NCBI RefSeq assembly: GCF_003627815.1
Contig: NZ_CP032698.1
Span: 6,572,001-6,636,000, forward strand
Direction of reading: 5' to 3'
DNA length: 64,000 bases
Source of the DNA: Streptomyces hundungensis
GTDB taxonomy: Bacteria > Actinomycetota > Actinomycetes > Streptomycetales > Streptomycetaceae
Below are positions 1 to 8,125 of the stretch, piece after piece (the stretch's first letter is position 1; each line of letters begins with the position of its first letter). The translations under genes and the position numbers were made by a program. Under the pieces are notes generated by a model. The model was not told the DNA's origin, made no database searches, and saw only the letters and a list, made by a program, of their open reading frames with translations.

Positions 1-240
1 GATCTGCGCTGGCTGCTGCCCGCGCGCGAGGGATGCGCCTTCGACCCGGCGCGCACGGCGCACACCGCGGGGGTGCTGCTGCTCGGGCGGCCGTGCCGGG
101 GCTCCCGCTCCTGGAGCCAGGAACTGGTCGCGGTCGACGACCTCGGCGAGATCACCCCCGGACGCACCCCGCTGGGCAACGATCTCCCCGGTGGGCGCCG
201 TGCGGACGGCGGCGGAAACCGGGTTGCACGGCCCAGTTAG
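1..240 (+). CDS. C-terminal fragment of an unrecognised protein
   Basis: Frame 1 is open from the window edge to a TAG at 238-240 and gives 79 residues beginning DLRWLLPAREGCAFDP. Third codon positions are almost all G or C, as in real genes of this genome, so the frame is probably coding. I do not recognise the family. The last 25 residues are Gly/Arg-rich and look like an unstructured tail. The stop overlaps a -10-like TAGAAT that may belong to the downstream ABC-F gene. The start lies outside the window. Confidence 0.6.
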   Translation, partial: DLRWLLPAREGCAFDPARTAHTAGVLLLGRPCRGSRSWSQELVAVDDLGEITPGRTPLGNDLPGGRRADGGGNRVARPS

Positions 241-273
241 AATTGGCCCATGGCAATTCTCCTCGTGCATTAG
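238..273 (+). promoter_or_regulatory. Possible promoter with leaderless 7-codon uORF before the ABC-F gene
   Basis: TAGAAT at 238-243 resembles a -10 hexamer. Seven bases downstream, at 250, an ATG opens a short frame, MAILLVH, ending in TAG at 273. There is no Shine-Dalgarno sequence before it, as expected for a leaderless transcript. The ABC-F start lies 112 bases downstream, and the interval contains GC-rich segments able to pair, including CCCC-TTCG-GGGG near 310-321. Short leader peptides that control ABC-F ATPase genes by attenuation are known. The assignment here is inference, and no convincing -35 element was found. Confidence 0.35.
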
Positions 274-384
274 GCGGCGTCGACCTCCACGCCCTCCGCC
301 GCCCGCCGCCCCCCTTCGGGGACGCGCCGCGCGTGGCGCCTCATGACGTCCCGTCCGCCGTCCATACCGCCCTGGAGTCTTTCC

Positions 385-1982
<1,598 letters not shown>

Positions 1983-1983
<1 letters not shown>

Positions 1984-1998
1984 CCGGCCCGGGCCGGT
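1983..1998 (+). terminator. Perfect GC palindrome at the ABC-F stop
   Basis: ACCGGCCCGGGCCGGT is a perfect 16-base palindrome that starts within the stop codon. It has no T-run, so it is more likely an RNA 3' stabiliser or a weak terminator than a classical intrinsic terminator. Confidence 0.4.
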
Positions 1999-2016
1999 GT
2001 CCTGGGGTGGGATCGG

Positions 2017-2053
2017 TGGATGATCCATCCGCTGATCCACTCGCTCTGGATCA
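2017..2053. promoter_or_regulatory. Cluster of TGATCCA inverted and direct repeats
   Basis: TGGAT-G-ATCCA lies at 2017-2027. TGATCCA then recurs at 2033-2039 and in inverted form, TGGATCA, at 2047-2053 (7-bp arms, 7-nt spacer). The two direct copies are 12 bases apart. The arrangement resembles a multi-site operator. The stretch from 1984 to 2369 otherwise holds only the terminator at 2125; I see no gene in it. Confidence 0.35.
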
Positions 2054-2124
2054 TTCGGCTCAGACGTGATCCTCAATCTGAGTGAGTGCGTCTCGTACCC
2101 CCGGTGTGTTCGGTACGCGATCAA

Positions 2125-2153
2125 GGTCCGCCCCCTGCGGGACGGGCCTTTTT
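2125..2153 (+). terminator. Intrinsic terminator with T-run
   Basis: Arms at 2125-2134 and 2139-2148 pair over 10 positions, with one G-U pair and one mismatch, around a CTGC loop. TTTTT follows at 2149-2153. This is the classical form. It ends either read-through from the ABC-F gene or a short untranslated transcript starting after 1998. Confidence 0.7.
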
Positions 2154-2369
2154 CCGTGTGTGACCCGGAACACAGCGCTGACCTGGCGCTTCGTCTCGAC
2201 TTTCGGGCCGGGATATGTCCGCGCCCAGTCGGAATGTGAGGTTCCGCCCCCGCGGTCCACCATCCGGGCTCCCAAGCTTGTTGGACGGACCTTGCCGAAT
2301 GGGTGGCCAGGAAGCGCGGAAGGGGTGATCATGAGAAGTCCAGAGCGCACTTCCCATGAGGAGGCACGG

Positions 2370-2591
2370 GTGGCCGAGACTCTGAAGAAGGGCAGCCGGG
2401 TAACCGGCGCCGCGCGCGACAAGCTCGCGGCAGACCTGAAGAAGAAGTACGACTCCGGTGCGAGCATCCGGGCGCTGGCCGAGGAAACCGGCCGGTCCTA
2501 CGGATTCGTCCACCGGATGCTCAGCGAGTCCGGGGTCACTCTCCGTGGACGCGGCGGAGCGACACGGGGCAAGAAGGCCACCTCGGTCTGA
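2370..2591 (+). CDS. Small helix-turn-helix protein
   Basis: This 73-aa basic protein carries one predicted helix-turn-helix, AALAADLKKKY-type helix then SIRALAEETGRSYGFVHRML at about 31-50, and a Lys/Arg-rich tail. Proteins of this kind are widespread in Streptomyces and are presumed DNA binders; the target is not evident. The GTG at 2370 has GAGGAGG about five bases upstream and gives the usual N-terminus (MAETLKKGS). An in-frame ATG at 2331 would add 13 residues. It stands alone between two terminators, so it is probably monocistronic. Confidence 0.8.
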   Translation: MAETLKKGSRVTGAARDKLAADLKKKYDSGASIRALAEETGRSYGFVHRMLSESGVTLRGRGGATRGKKATSV

Positions 2592-2638
2592 CCGAGGCGG
2601 TTCGGACGGCTTCTGTGGCCCCCCGGGTCCGGTGGTGG

Positions 2639-2670
2639 CCACCCGGTCGGCCGTGCGGTCGACCGGGTGG
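2639..2670 (+). terminator. Hairpin terminator after the HTH gene
   Basis: CCACCCGGTCG (2639-2649) pairs perfectly with CGACCGGGTGG (2660-2670) around a 10-nt loop. There is no T-run, which is common for Streptomyces terminators. Confidence 0.6.
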
Positions 2671-2680
2671 TTACTGTGCA

Positions 2681-2716
2681 GTCACTTAATGACCGCCGAG
2701 GCGGTCGTTCACTGAC
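2681..2716. promoter_or_regulatory. 36-bp imperfect palindrome upstream of the enoyl-CoA hydratase
   Basis: Two 17-bp arms, 2681-2697 and 2700-2716, match at 14 of 17 positions around a 2-base centre. The innermost seven pairs, GACCGCC/GGCGGTC, are perfect. The element ends 23 bases before the start codon at 2740, the position expected for a repressor operator of an acyl-CoA metabolism gene. No adjacent regulator gene is obvious. Confidence 0.45.
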
Positions 2717-2739
2717 GGCCACTGACCCGGAGGCGCCCC

Positions 2740-3540
2740 ATGGCTACGCCCGCATCCGTACATGAGGTATTCGACAAGGACGGCGTCCGGCTGTCCGTCG
2801 ACGACGCGGTCGCCACGGTGACCCTGACCCGTCCGGCCAAGCGCAACGCCCAGTCTCCCGCTCTGTGGCGGGCGTTGACAGAGGCCGGACGGTCGCTCCC
2901 GGGCAGCGTGCGCGTCGTCGTGCTGCGCGGCGAGGGCAAGTCCTTCTCCGCCGGCCTCGACCGCCAGGCCTTCACCCCCGAAGGCTTCGACGGCGAGCCC
3001 TCGTTCCTCGACCTCGCGCGCGGTTCCGACGCGGAACTCGACGCGGTCATCGCCGAGTACCAGGAGGCGTTCACCTGGTGGCGCCGCAACGACATCGTGT
3101 CGATCGCGGCCGTCCAGGGGCACGCCATCGGTGCCGGCTTCCAGCTCGCCCTCGCCTGCGACCTCCGGGTCGTCGCGCAGGACGTGCAGTTCGCCATGCG
3201 CGAGACCAGCCTCGGTCTCGTCCCCGACCTCACCGGCACCCACCCGCTCGTCGGGCTCGTCGGATACGCCCGCGCGCTGGAGATCTGCGCGACCGGCCGG
3301 TTCGTCGGGGCCGAGGAGGCCGAGCGCGTCGGCCTGGCCAACCTCGCCGTGCCCGCCGATGAACTCGACTCGGCCGTAAGGGACTTGGCGGGTGCGCTGC
3401 TGTCCGCGCCGCGTGACGCCGTGGTCGAGACCAAGGCGCTGCTGCGCGGCGCGAGCGGGCGCGGCTACGAGGAGCAGCGGGTCGCCGAGCGGGCCGCCCA
3501 GGCCAGGCGCCTGCGCGACCTGGCCGGCCTCGCCGACTGA
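2740..3540 (+). CDS. Enoyl-CoA hydratase/isomerase family protein
   Basis: This 266-aa protein has the crotonase fold signature: an oxyanion-hole region GEGKSFSAGLDRQAF near 66-80, then HAIGAGFQLALACDLRV near 128-144, followed by MRETSLGLVPDLTGT. It should act on acyl-CoA thioesters in fatty-acid or related catabolism; which member (hydratase, isomerase, hydrolase) cannot be fixed by eye. One candidate acidic position (the D of LVPDLTGT) differs from the classical Glu. GGAGG precedes the ATG. The last codons are reused downstream in a tandem DNA repeat. Confidence 0.88.
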   Translation: MATPASVHEVFDKDGVRLSVDDAVATVTLTRPAKRNAQSPALWRALTEAGRSLPGSVRVVVLRGEGKSFSAGLDRQAFTPEGFDGEPSFLDLARGSDAELDAVIAEYQEAFTWWRRNDIVSIAAVQGHAIGAGFQLALACDLRVVAQDVQFAMRETSLGLVPDLTGTHPLVGLVGYARALEICATGRFVGAEEAERVGLANLAVPADELDSAVRDLAGALLSAPRDAVVETKALLRGASGRGYEEQRVAERAAQARRLRDLAGLAD

Positions 3541-3720
3541 CGCCCCGCCCCCGGGGGCCCAGCGCGCCTTGTTCGGCTCGCCCTCGCCGACTGGCGACCT
3601 GCTCCGGGGGCCCGCCGCGCCTTGTTCGGCTGGCCCTGCCGGGCCTCGCCGACTGGCGCCCCGCCCGGGGGCTCGGCGCGCCTTGTTCGGCCTCGCCGAC
3701 CGACGACCTGCTCCCGGGGG
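3527..3720. repeat. Degenerate tandem repeat derived from the end of the enoyl-CoA hydratase gene
   Basis: A unit of about 50-65 bp containing GCCTCGCCGACTG, then CGCCCCGCCC/GACCTGCTCC, GGGGGC and CGCGCCTTGTTCGGC occurs roughly four times. The first copy includes the terminal codons and stop of the upstream gene, so the array grew from the 3' end of that gene. It is non-coding past 3540. Confidence 0.7.
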
Positions 3721-3740
3721 CCCGGCTCGCCCGGCCCGGC

Positions 3741-3874
3741 CTCGTCCTGTCCGACCCGCCTGTCCGGGCCACCCCGCCCGGCCCGGCCTCGTCCTTCCGA
3801 CCCGCCTGTCCGGGCCGCCCCGCCCGGCCCGGCCTCGTCCTTCCGACCCGCCTGTCCGGGCCGCCCCGCCCGGC
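3741..3874. repeat. Tandem repeat, 46-47 bp unit, three copies
   Basis: Units start at 3741, 3788 and 3834, each with CTCGTCC, then CCGACCCGCCTGTCCGGGCC and a CCCCGCCCGGCCCGGC tail. Copies two and three are nearly identical. With the preceding array this accounts for the whole 350-bp gap between the hydratase and the gene at 3893. Confidence 0.75.
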
Positions 3875-3892
3875 CTCGCCCCGCGCGGCCCG

Positions 3893-4555
3893 TCAGCCCG
3901 CCCAGGTGACCAGGACCCCGACGGAGGCCGCCTCCGGCACCGCCCGCGCCACCGCGTTCCGTACCGCGCGCGCCACCTCCAGGGGGTGGCCCGTCGTGGC
4001 CAGCTCCACGCGGATGTGGTCCTCGGTGAGCTGCACCGGCGGGCCCAGCTCGGCCGTCAGATGCGCCACGCCGGGGGTGGTGAGCGCGGCCGTCGCCGCC
4101 TTCGTCGCGGGCGGCTCGGCTGGGCCGGGCGGGGGACCGCCGAACGGGGGAACCGGAAGGGCGTCCACCAGGGCCGTCACCTGGAGATCGACGTCCGAGA
4201 CGTCGAGGCCGAGCCGGGCGTCCGCCGCCGCGAACAACGCCTCGCGCAGGCTTTCCGTCAGCTCCGGCAGCGGCCGCCCGCCCAGCGCCTCCAGCCGCGC
4301 GGTGAGCCGCAGCGGCCCCGGCGGCAGAGCGCTCGGGGGCGCCGGGACCAACGGCTCCGCCCGGCCCTCGGGGTCCGCCGGCGCCAACCGCAGCGACGTC
4401 ACGGCGAGCTCCGGCAGCGCCGCCGCCACCGCCCCCAGCACCGAGACAGCCGCCCGTTCGGAGATCCACACCCCGTCCTGCGGACCGCCCAGCGCGAGTA
4501 GTCGACCCAGACCCAGCCGGCGGCGTACCCCGGCGCTCCACGCATCACCCGTCAT
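3893..4555 (-). CDS. Asp23-locus protein with two degenerate Asp23-like units
   Basis: This 220-aa protein is divergent from the Asp23 operon; relatives in Streptomyces carry the uninformative name 'nucleopolyhedrovirus P10 family'. By eye it contains two Asp23-like units. Unit one (about 28-130) runs from VWISERAAVSVLGAVAAALP to LPELTESLREALFAAADARLG-DVSDVDLQV. Unit two (about 145-219) ends PLEVARAVRNAVARAVPEAA-VGVLV. The Asp23 protein at 4644 has the matching IAEVARDVRENVISAVERMTG-EVNIAV. I infer an accessory subunit of an Asp23 assembly at the membrane. The ATG at 4555 was chosen because upstream residues lack a ribosome site. Confidence 0.72.
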   Translation of the reverse strand: MTGDAWSAGVRRRLGLGRLLALGGPQDGVWISERAAVSVLGAVAAALPELAVTSLRLAPADPEGRAEPLVPAPPSALPPGPLRLTARLEALGGRPLPELTESLREALFAAADARLGLDVSDVDLQVTALVDALPVPPFGGPPPGPAEPPATKAATAALTTPGVAHLTAELGPPVQLTEDHIRVELATTGHPLEVARAVRNAVARAVPEAASVGVLVTWAG

Positions 4556-4643
4556 TCCCCCAGCCTGCCGCATCGAGGGCGCGAGTCGGGGCAACCGCAC
4601 TTAATGTGGGCAATGGAGTCCAAGCGCGAAGGGACGAACTTAC

Positions 4644-5147
4644 ATGAGCGACACCACCGCACAGCGCAGGCCCGGCGCCCCCGGGAACGGACCGTCGGGC
4701 GAAGCGGCCGACCAGGCCCAGAAGACCTCCGTGACCAAGCGGGGCGGCGCGGCGGACCCCGGAGGCCGGGGCCGCACCACCATCGCCGACGGCGTCGTGG
4801 AGAAGATCGCCGGCCTCGCCGCGCGGGACGTCATGGGCGTCCACGCCATGGGCAGCGGCCTGTCCCGTACGTTCGGCGCGGTCAGGGACCGGGTGCCGGG
4901 CGGAGGGAAGTCAGCCGCCACGCGCGGGGTGAAGGCCGAGGTCGGCGAGGTGCAGACCGCGCTCGACCTGGAGATCGTCGTGGAGTACGGCGTGTCCATC
5001 GCCGAGGTGGCCCGCGATGTGCGGGAGAACGTCATCTCCGCCGTCGAGCGGATGACCGGACTCGAGGTCGTCGAGGTCAACATCGCGGTCAGCGATGTGA
5101 AGCTGCCCGACGAAGAGGACGAGGAACCGGAATCCCGCCTCCAGTAA
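4644..5147 (+). CDS. Asp23/Gls24 family envelope stress protein
   Basis: This 167-aa protein has an unstructured N-terminal 45 residues, then an Asp23 domain: RTTIADGVVEKIAGLAARDV near 43-62 and the strand-helix-strand VSIAEVARDVRENVISAVER near 118-137 followed by EVVEVNIAVSDV. Asp23 proteins of Gram-positive bacteria are tethered beneath the membrane by AmaP and respond to envelope or alkaline stress. This is the first gene of a five-gene plus-strand operon that ends with amaP. The tail is acidic (EEDEEPES). AAGGGACG lies about 10 bases before the ATG. Confidence 0.9.
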   Translation: MSDTTAQRRPGAPGNGPSGEAADQAQKTSVTKRGGAADPGGRGRTTIADGVVEKIAGLAARDVMGVHAMGSGLSRTFGAVRDRVPGGGKSAATRGVKAEVGEVQTALDLEIVVEYGVSIAEVARDVRENVISAVERMTGLEVVEVNIAVSDVKLPDEEDEEPESRLQ

Positions 5148-5228
5148 CGCGTACGGCAAGCAACGCCTGACGGCTTCGCCGCAGGTCCAGCACGGACACG
5201 ACGCATTCGTCCAACCGAGGAGTTCGGC

Positions 5229-5420
5229 ATGAGCATGGCGGTGGTGGGTCTGATGGCCGGCATGGCACTCGGCTTCGCCGGATACTTCGGCGGATTCGGG
5301 GCCTTCCTGCTGATCGCGGCGCTCGGCGCCATCGGCTTCGTGGTGGGCCGCTTCGTGGACGGCGACCTCGACCCCGGAGACTTCTTCCGCCCGCGTGACC
5401 GCGGCGACCGGCGGCGCTGA
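5229..5420 (+). CDS. Small membrane protein of the Asp23 operon
   Basis: This 63-aa protein has two close hydrophobic stretches (about 3-20 and 24-43) and a charged tail of Asp/Arg residues (DGDLDPGDFFRPRDRGDRRR). It resembles the small DUF2273-type membrane proteins found in Asp23 loci and may help anchor the complex. It lies between two Asp23 genes; the next gene starts 3 bases after its stop. GAGGAG sits before the ATG. Confidence 0.8.
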   Translation: MSMAVVGLMAGMALGFAGYFGGFGAFLLIAALGAIGFVVGRFVDGDLDPGDFFRPRDRGDRRR

Positions 5421-5423
5421 CCC

Positions 5424-5771
5424 ATGGCGGTGGCCGCACGGATCGAGCCCGCCGAGCGCGGAGCCACCCGGATCGCCGACCGGGTGGTGGCGAAGATCGC
5501 CGCACGGGCGGCCAGGGAAGCCCTGGACCACGTCCCCGAAAACGGCGCCCCACCTCGCGCCTCCGTCACCGTTCACCACGACTCGGCGCGGGTACACGTC
5601 AGTGTCGAACTCGGTTACCCCGGCGACCTCGGCGGCCAGTGCGGCGCGGTACGCCGCCAAGTCGCCGAGCGCGTACGGGCGTTGGCGGGGATGGAGGTGC
5701 CCGAAGTGGCGGTGCGGATCGAGCGTCTGCACGCGACGGACGCGGGCGGGAACCGGGGGAGGATCCGATGA
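5424..5771 (+). CDS. Second Asp23/Gls24 family protein
   Basis: This 115-aa protein is a compact Asp23 domain: GATRIADRVVAKIAARAARE near 11-30, a strand SVTVHHDSARVHVSVELGYP, then LGGQCGAVRRQVAERVRALAG and EVPEVAVRIERL. It lacks the N-terminal extension of the paralogue at 4644. Its stop overlaps the next start (ATGA at 5768-5771), indicating translational coupling. It is probably a second subunit of the same submembrane assembly. Confidence 0.85.
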   Translation: MAVAARIEPAERGATRIADRVVAKIAARAAREALDHVPENGAPPRASVTVHHDSARVHVSVELGYPGDLGGQCGAVRRQVAERVRALAGMEVPEVAVRIERLHATDAGGNRGRIR

Positions 5772-6457
5772 GCGAGCCGTACGAAGGCGACCACAACACC
5801 CAGCGGCTGCCCGTGATCGAGCAGGGCGCCCACGCGGACGAACCCGGGCTCGGCCAGTCGGCCTCGGCCGCCGACTACGCCGCCGTGCCGGTCCTCGCGG
5901 ACGGCGCGGGCGGCCGGGCCGGGCGCTTCTGGTCCACGCGGCGCGTGCCCTCGGGCCTGGTCGCCCTGCTGATCCTGGCCGCCGCGGGCCTCCTCCTCTA
6001 CGACGTCGCCTCCGTACGGGCCCACCGCTCGGCGATGCGCTGGCGCTCCGGGCTCGCCGGCTGGCTGGCCGACCACCCGGTCGACGACATCGCGGTCCTC
6101 GCCGGCGCGGGCGCCATCGCGCTGCTCGGCGTCTGGCTGATCGTGCTCGCGGTCACCCCCGGTCTGCGCAGCATCCTGCCGATGCGGCGCCGGTCACCGG
6201 CCGTACGCGCCGGACTCGACCGGGACGCGGCGGCGCTCGTGCTGCGCGACCGGGCGATGGAGGTGGCCGGCATCCAGTCGGCGCGGGTCCGCATGGGGCG
6301 CACCCGGGTCGTGGTGCGGGCCCTGTCGCACTTTCGTGAACTCGACGACGTACGGGCCGACTTGGACGCGGCGCTGGGGGCGGGCATCCGGGAGCTGGGC
6401 CTTGCCGGGCCGCCCGGGCTCGCGGTCCATGTGAGCCGCCCACAACGGAAGGGCTGA
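5768..6457 (+). CDS. DUF6286-like two-TM protein of the Asp23 operon
   Basis: This 229-aa protein has a hydrophilic N-terminus of about 55 residues, two membrane segments (about 59-79 and 107-130) and a cytoplasmic C-terminal domain containing VLRDRAMEVAGIQSARVRMGRTRVVVRAL. That last part has the strand-helix pattern of an Asp23-like or AmaP-like domain. Related proteins in Streptomyces are annotated DUF6286. The start is the ATG that overlaps the preceding stop. A role in anchoring Asp23 proteins is inferred from the operon. Confidence 0.82.
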   Translation: MSEPYEGDHNTQRLPVIEQGAHADEPGLGQSASAADYAAVPVLADGAGGRAGRFWSTRRVPSGLVALLILAAAGLLLYDVASVRAHRSAMRWRSGLAGWLADHPVDDIAVLAGAGAIALLGVWLIVLAVTPGLRSILPMRRRSPAVRAGLDRDAAALVLRDRAMEVAGIQSARVRMGRTRVVVRALSHFRELDDVRADLDAALGAGIRELGLAGPPGLAVHVSRPQRKG

Positions 6458-6460
6458 GCC

Positions 6461-7039
6461 ATGCTGAGGACGGTCAACCGGGTGGTGCTCGGCCTCGCGG
6501 GGCTCGTGCTGCTCCTCGCCGGCGGTGCGGCCCTGGCCGCCGGACTCGGCCTCGACGTGCCGTCCTGGTGGCCCTGGGGCACCAAGCACGACGTACTCCT
6601 GAGCCGGTCCCGTCGCATCCGCTGGCACGAGCAGGACTGGTGGTGGCCGGTCGTGATCGCGGTGCTCGCGCTCACCGTCCTGCTCGCCCTGTGGTGGCTG
6701 CTTGCCCAACTCCGTCGCGCCCGGCTCGCCGAGGTCCTGGTGGACTCCGGGGACGGGGAGGGGGCGCTGCTGCGGGGGCGGGCGCTTGAGTCGGTGCTCG
6801 CGGGTGAGGCGGAGGGGCTTGACGGGGTGGCCCGGGCCCAGGTCGTACTGGTCGGCCGGCGGGCCGCGCCGGCCGCGCGGGTCGCGCTGCTCCTTGAGCC
6901 GCATGCGCAGCCGGGGGAGGCGCTGGGGCGGCTCGAGGGGGAGACGCTCGCGCATGCGCGGGACTCGGCGGGGCTCGCGGAGCTGCCGGCGGAAGTACGC
7001 TTCCGCTCCGTCAAACACCGCCCCCGCCGCGTCAACTAA
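6461..7039 (+). CDS. amaP: Alkaline shock response membrane anchor protein AmaP
   Basis: This 192-aa protein matches the AmaP layout: an N-terminal membrane segment (about 8-30), a second one (about 65-84) and a cytoplasmic C-terminal domain, ending in a basic tail (KHRPRRVN). AmaP anchors Asp23 to the membrane in staphylococci. It closes the operon and starts 3 bases after the preceding stop. The codon choice in the C-terminal third is slightly richer in GGG/CGG than the rest. Confidence 0.85.
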   Translation: MLRTVNRVVLGLAGLVLLLAGGAALAAGLGLDVPSWWPWGTKHDVLLSRSRRIRWHEQDWWWPVVIAVLALTVLLALWWLLAQLRRARLAEVLVDSGDGEGALLRGRALESVLAGEAEGLDGVARAQVVLVGRRAAPAARVALLLEPHAQPGEALGRLEGETLAHARDSAGLAELPAEVRFRSVKHRPRRVN

Positions 7040-7056
7040 CCCCGGCCCCCCCCTCC

Positions 7057-7306
7057 TTGGGGCTCCGCCCCAAACCCCGCACCGCGCCTAAAGGGCGCTC
7101 GGCACCGAGTAGTTAGGGGCGCGGGGAACTGCGCGCCCAGCCACGCACGATCCGCAGCCGAAAGGGGAGCGCCCTGGGGCTCTGCCCCAGACCCCGTTCG
7201 CGCCTTAAGGGCGCTCGTCCTCAATCGCCGGACGGGCTGAGGTTGCCCACGCTGGCCCGCACCGAGCATTTAAGGGGCGCGGGGAACTGCGCGCCCAGCC
7301 ACGCAC
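7057..7306. repeat. Dispersed Streptomyces intergenic repeat, two modules, multiple copies
   Basis: Module a, AGGGGCGCGGGGAACTGCGC followed by GCCCAGCCACGCAC, is at about 7112-7148 and again at 7271-7306. Module b, GGGGCTCTGCCCCAGACCCCG then GCGCTCGTCCTCAATCGCCGG, is at 7175-7240, with a degenerate copy at 7057-7103. The same modules recur in inverted orientation at 48230-48455 and 63950-64000. Each contains short self-complementary segments. The element overlaps the 3' end of the SDR gene at 7221. Confidence 0.8.
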
Positions 7307-8120
7307 GTTTCGCGGTTGGCAGGCGGCTCCCCCCCCGGCCCCCCCGCCCCCCGGAGGGCACCCCCTCAGAACCCCCTCCGACCCCCCCATCCACCGGCAC
7401 CATCACCCCGGTCAAATACGACGCCGCAGGCGACAGCAGAAACGCCGCCACCCGCCCGAACTCCTCCGGCGCCCCGTAGCGCCGCAGCGGAATGCGGGAC
7501 TCGTTGGCCGCGCGAGTCGCCTCCGCGTCGCCGGACAGTTCGTCGAGCTGGCGTACCCGGTCGGTGTCGATGCGGGCCGGCAGGAGGCCCACCACGCGGA
7601 TGCCGCGCGGCCCGAGTTCGTCGGCCAGGGATTTGGCGAAGCCCGCCAGGCCCGGGCGCAGGCCGTTGGAGATGGTCAGGCCGGGGATCGGTTCGTGGAC
7701 GGAGCCGGACAGGACGAAGCCGATCACCCCGCCCTCCTCCAGCTCTTCGGCCGCCGCCCGGGCGAGACGGACCGCGCCGAGGAACACCGACTCGAAGGCC
7801 GACTGCCACTGCTCGTCGGTGTTGTCCGCGACGAAGCCCGGCGCCGGACCGCCCACACTGATCAGCACCCCGTCGAAGCGCCCGAAGTGCCGCCGCGCGG
7901 TGGCGATCAGCAGGGCCGCCGACGCCGGGTCGGCGTTGTCACACGCCAACGGGAGTGCGCCGGGGCCGAGTTCAGCGGCGGCCGCGGCGAGCGTCTTCTC
8001 GTCACGGCCGCTGACGACAACCTTCGCGCCGTCGGCGACGAGTGCGCGGGCGGACGCCAGGCCGAGGCCCCGCGAGGCCCCGGTGACGACGTACACACGG
8101 TCCTTCAGTCCAAGATCCAT
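7221..8120 (-). CDS. SDR family oxidoreductase with a repeat-derived C-terminal extension
   Basis: This 299-aa protein has the Rossmann motif TGASRGLG (about 13-20) and the substrate-domain region SGSVHEP...ISNGLRPGLAGFAKSLADELG. The usual Tyr-x-x-x-Lys is replaced (N-G-L-R-P...K), so catalysis may be unusual or lost. The family normally ends near VPVDGG, at about residue 250. Here the frame continues about 45 residues through a Gly-rich stretch and AWLGAQFPAPLK, which is the translation of the dispersed repeat at 7175-7306. It follows the GH15 gene by 5 bases. Confidence 0.8.
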   Translation of the reverse strand: MDLGLKDRVYVVTGASRGLGLASARALVADGAKVVVSGRDEKTLAAAAAELGPGALPLACDNADPASAALLIATARRHFGRFDGVLISVGGPAPGFVADNTDEQWQSAFESVFLGAVRLARAAAEELEEGGVIGFVLSGSVHEPIPGLTISNGLRPGLAGFAKSLADELGPRGIRVVGLLPARIDTDRVRQLDELSGDAEATRAANESRIPLRRYGAPEEFGRVAAFLLSPAASYLTGVMVPVDGGVGGGSEGVPSGGRGGRGGSRLPTAKRAWLGAQFPAPLKCSVRASVGNLSPSGD

Positions 8121-8125
8121 GCCGC

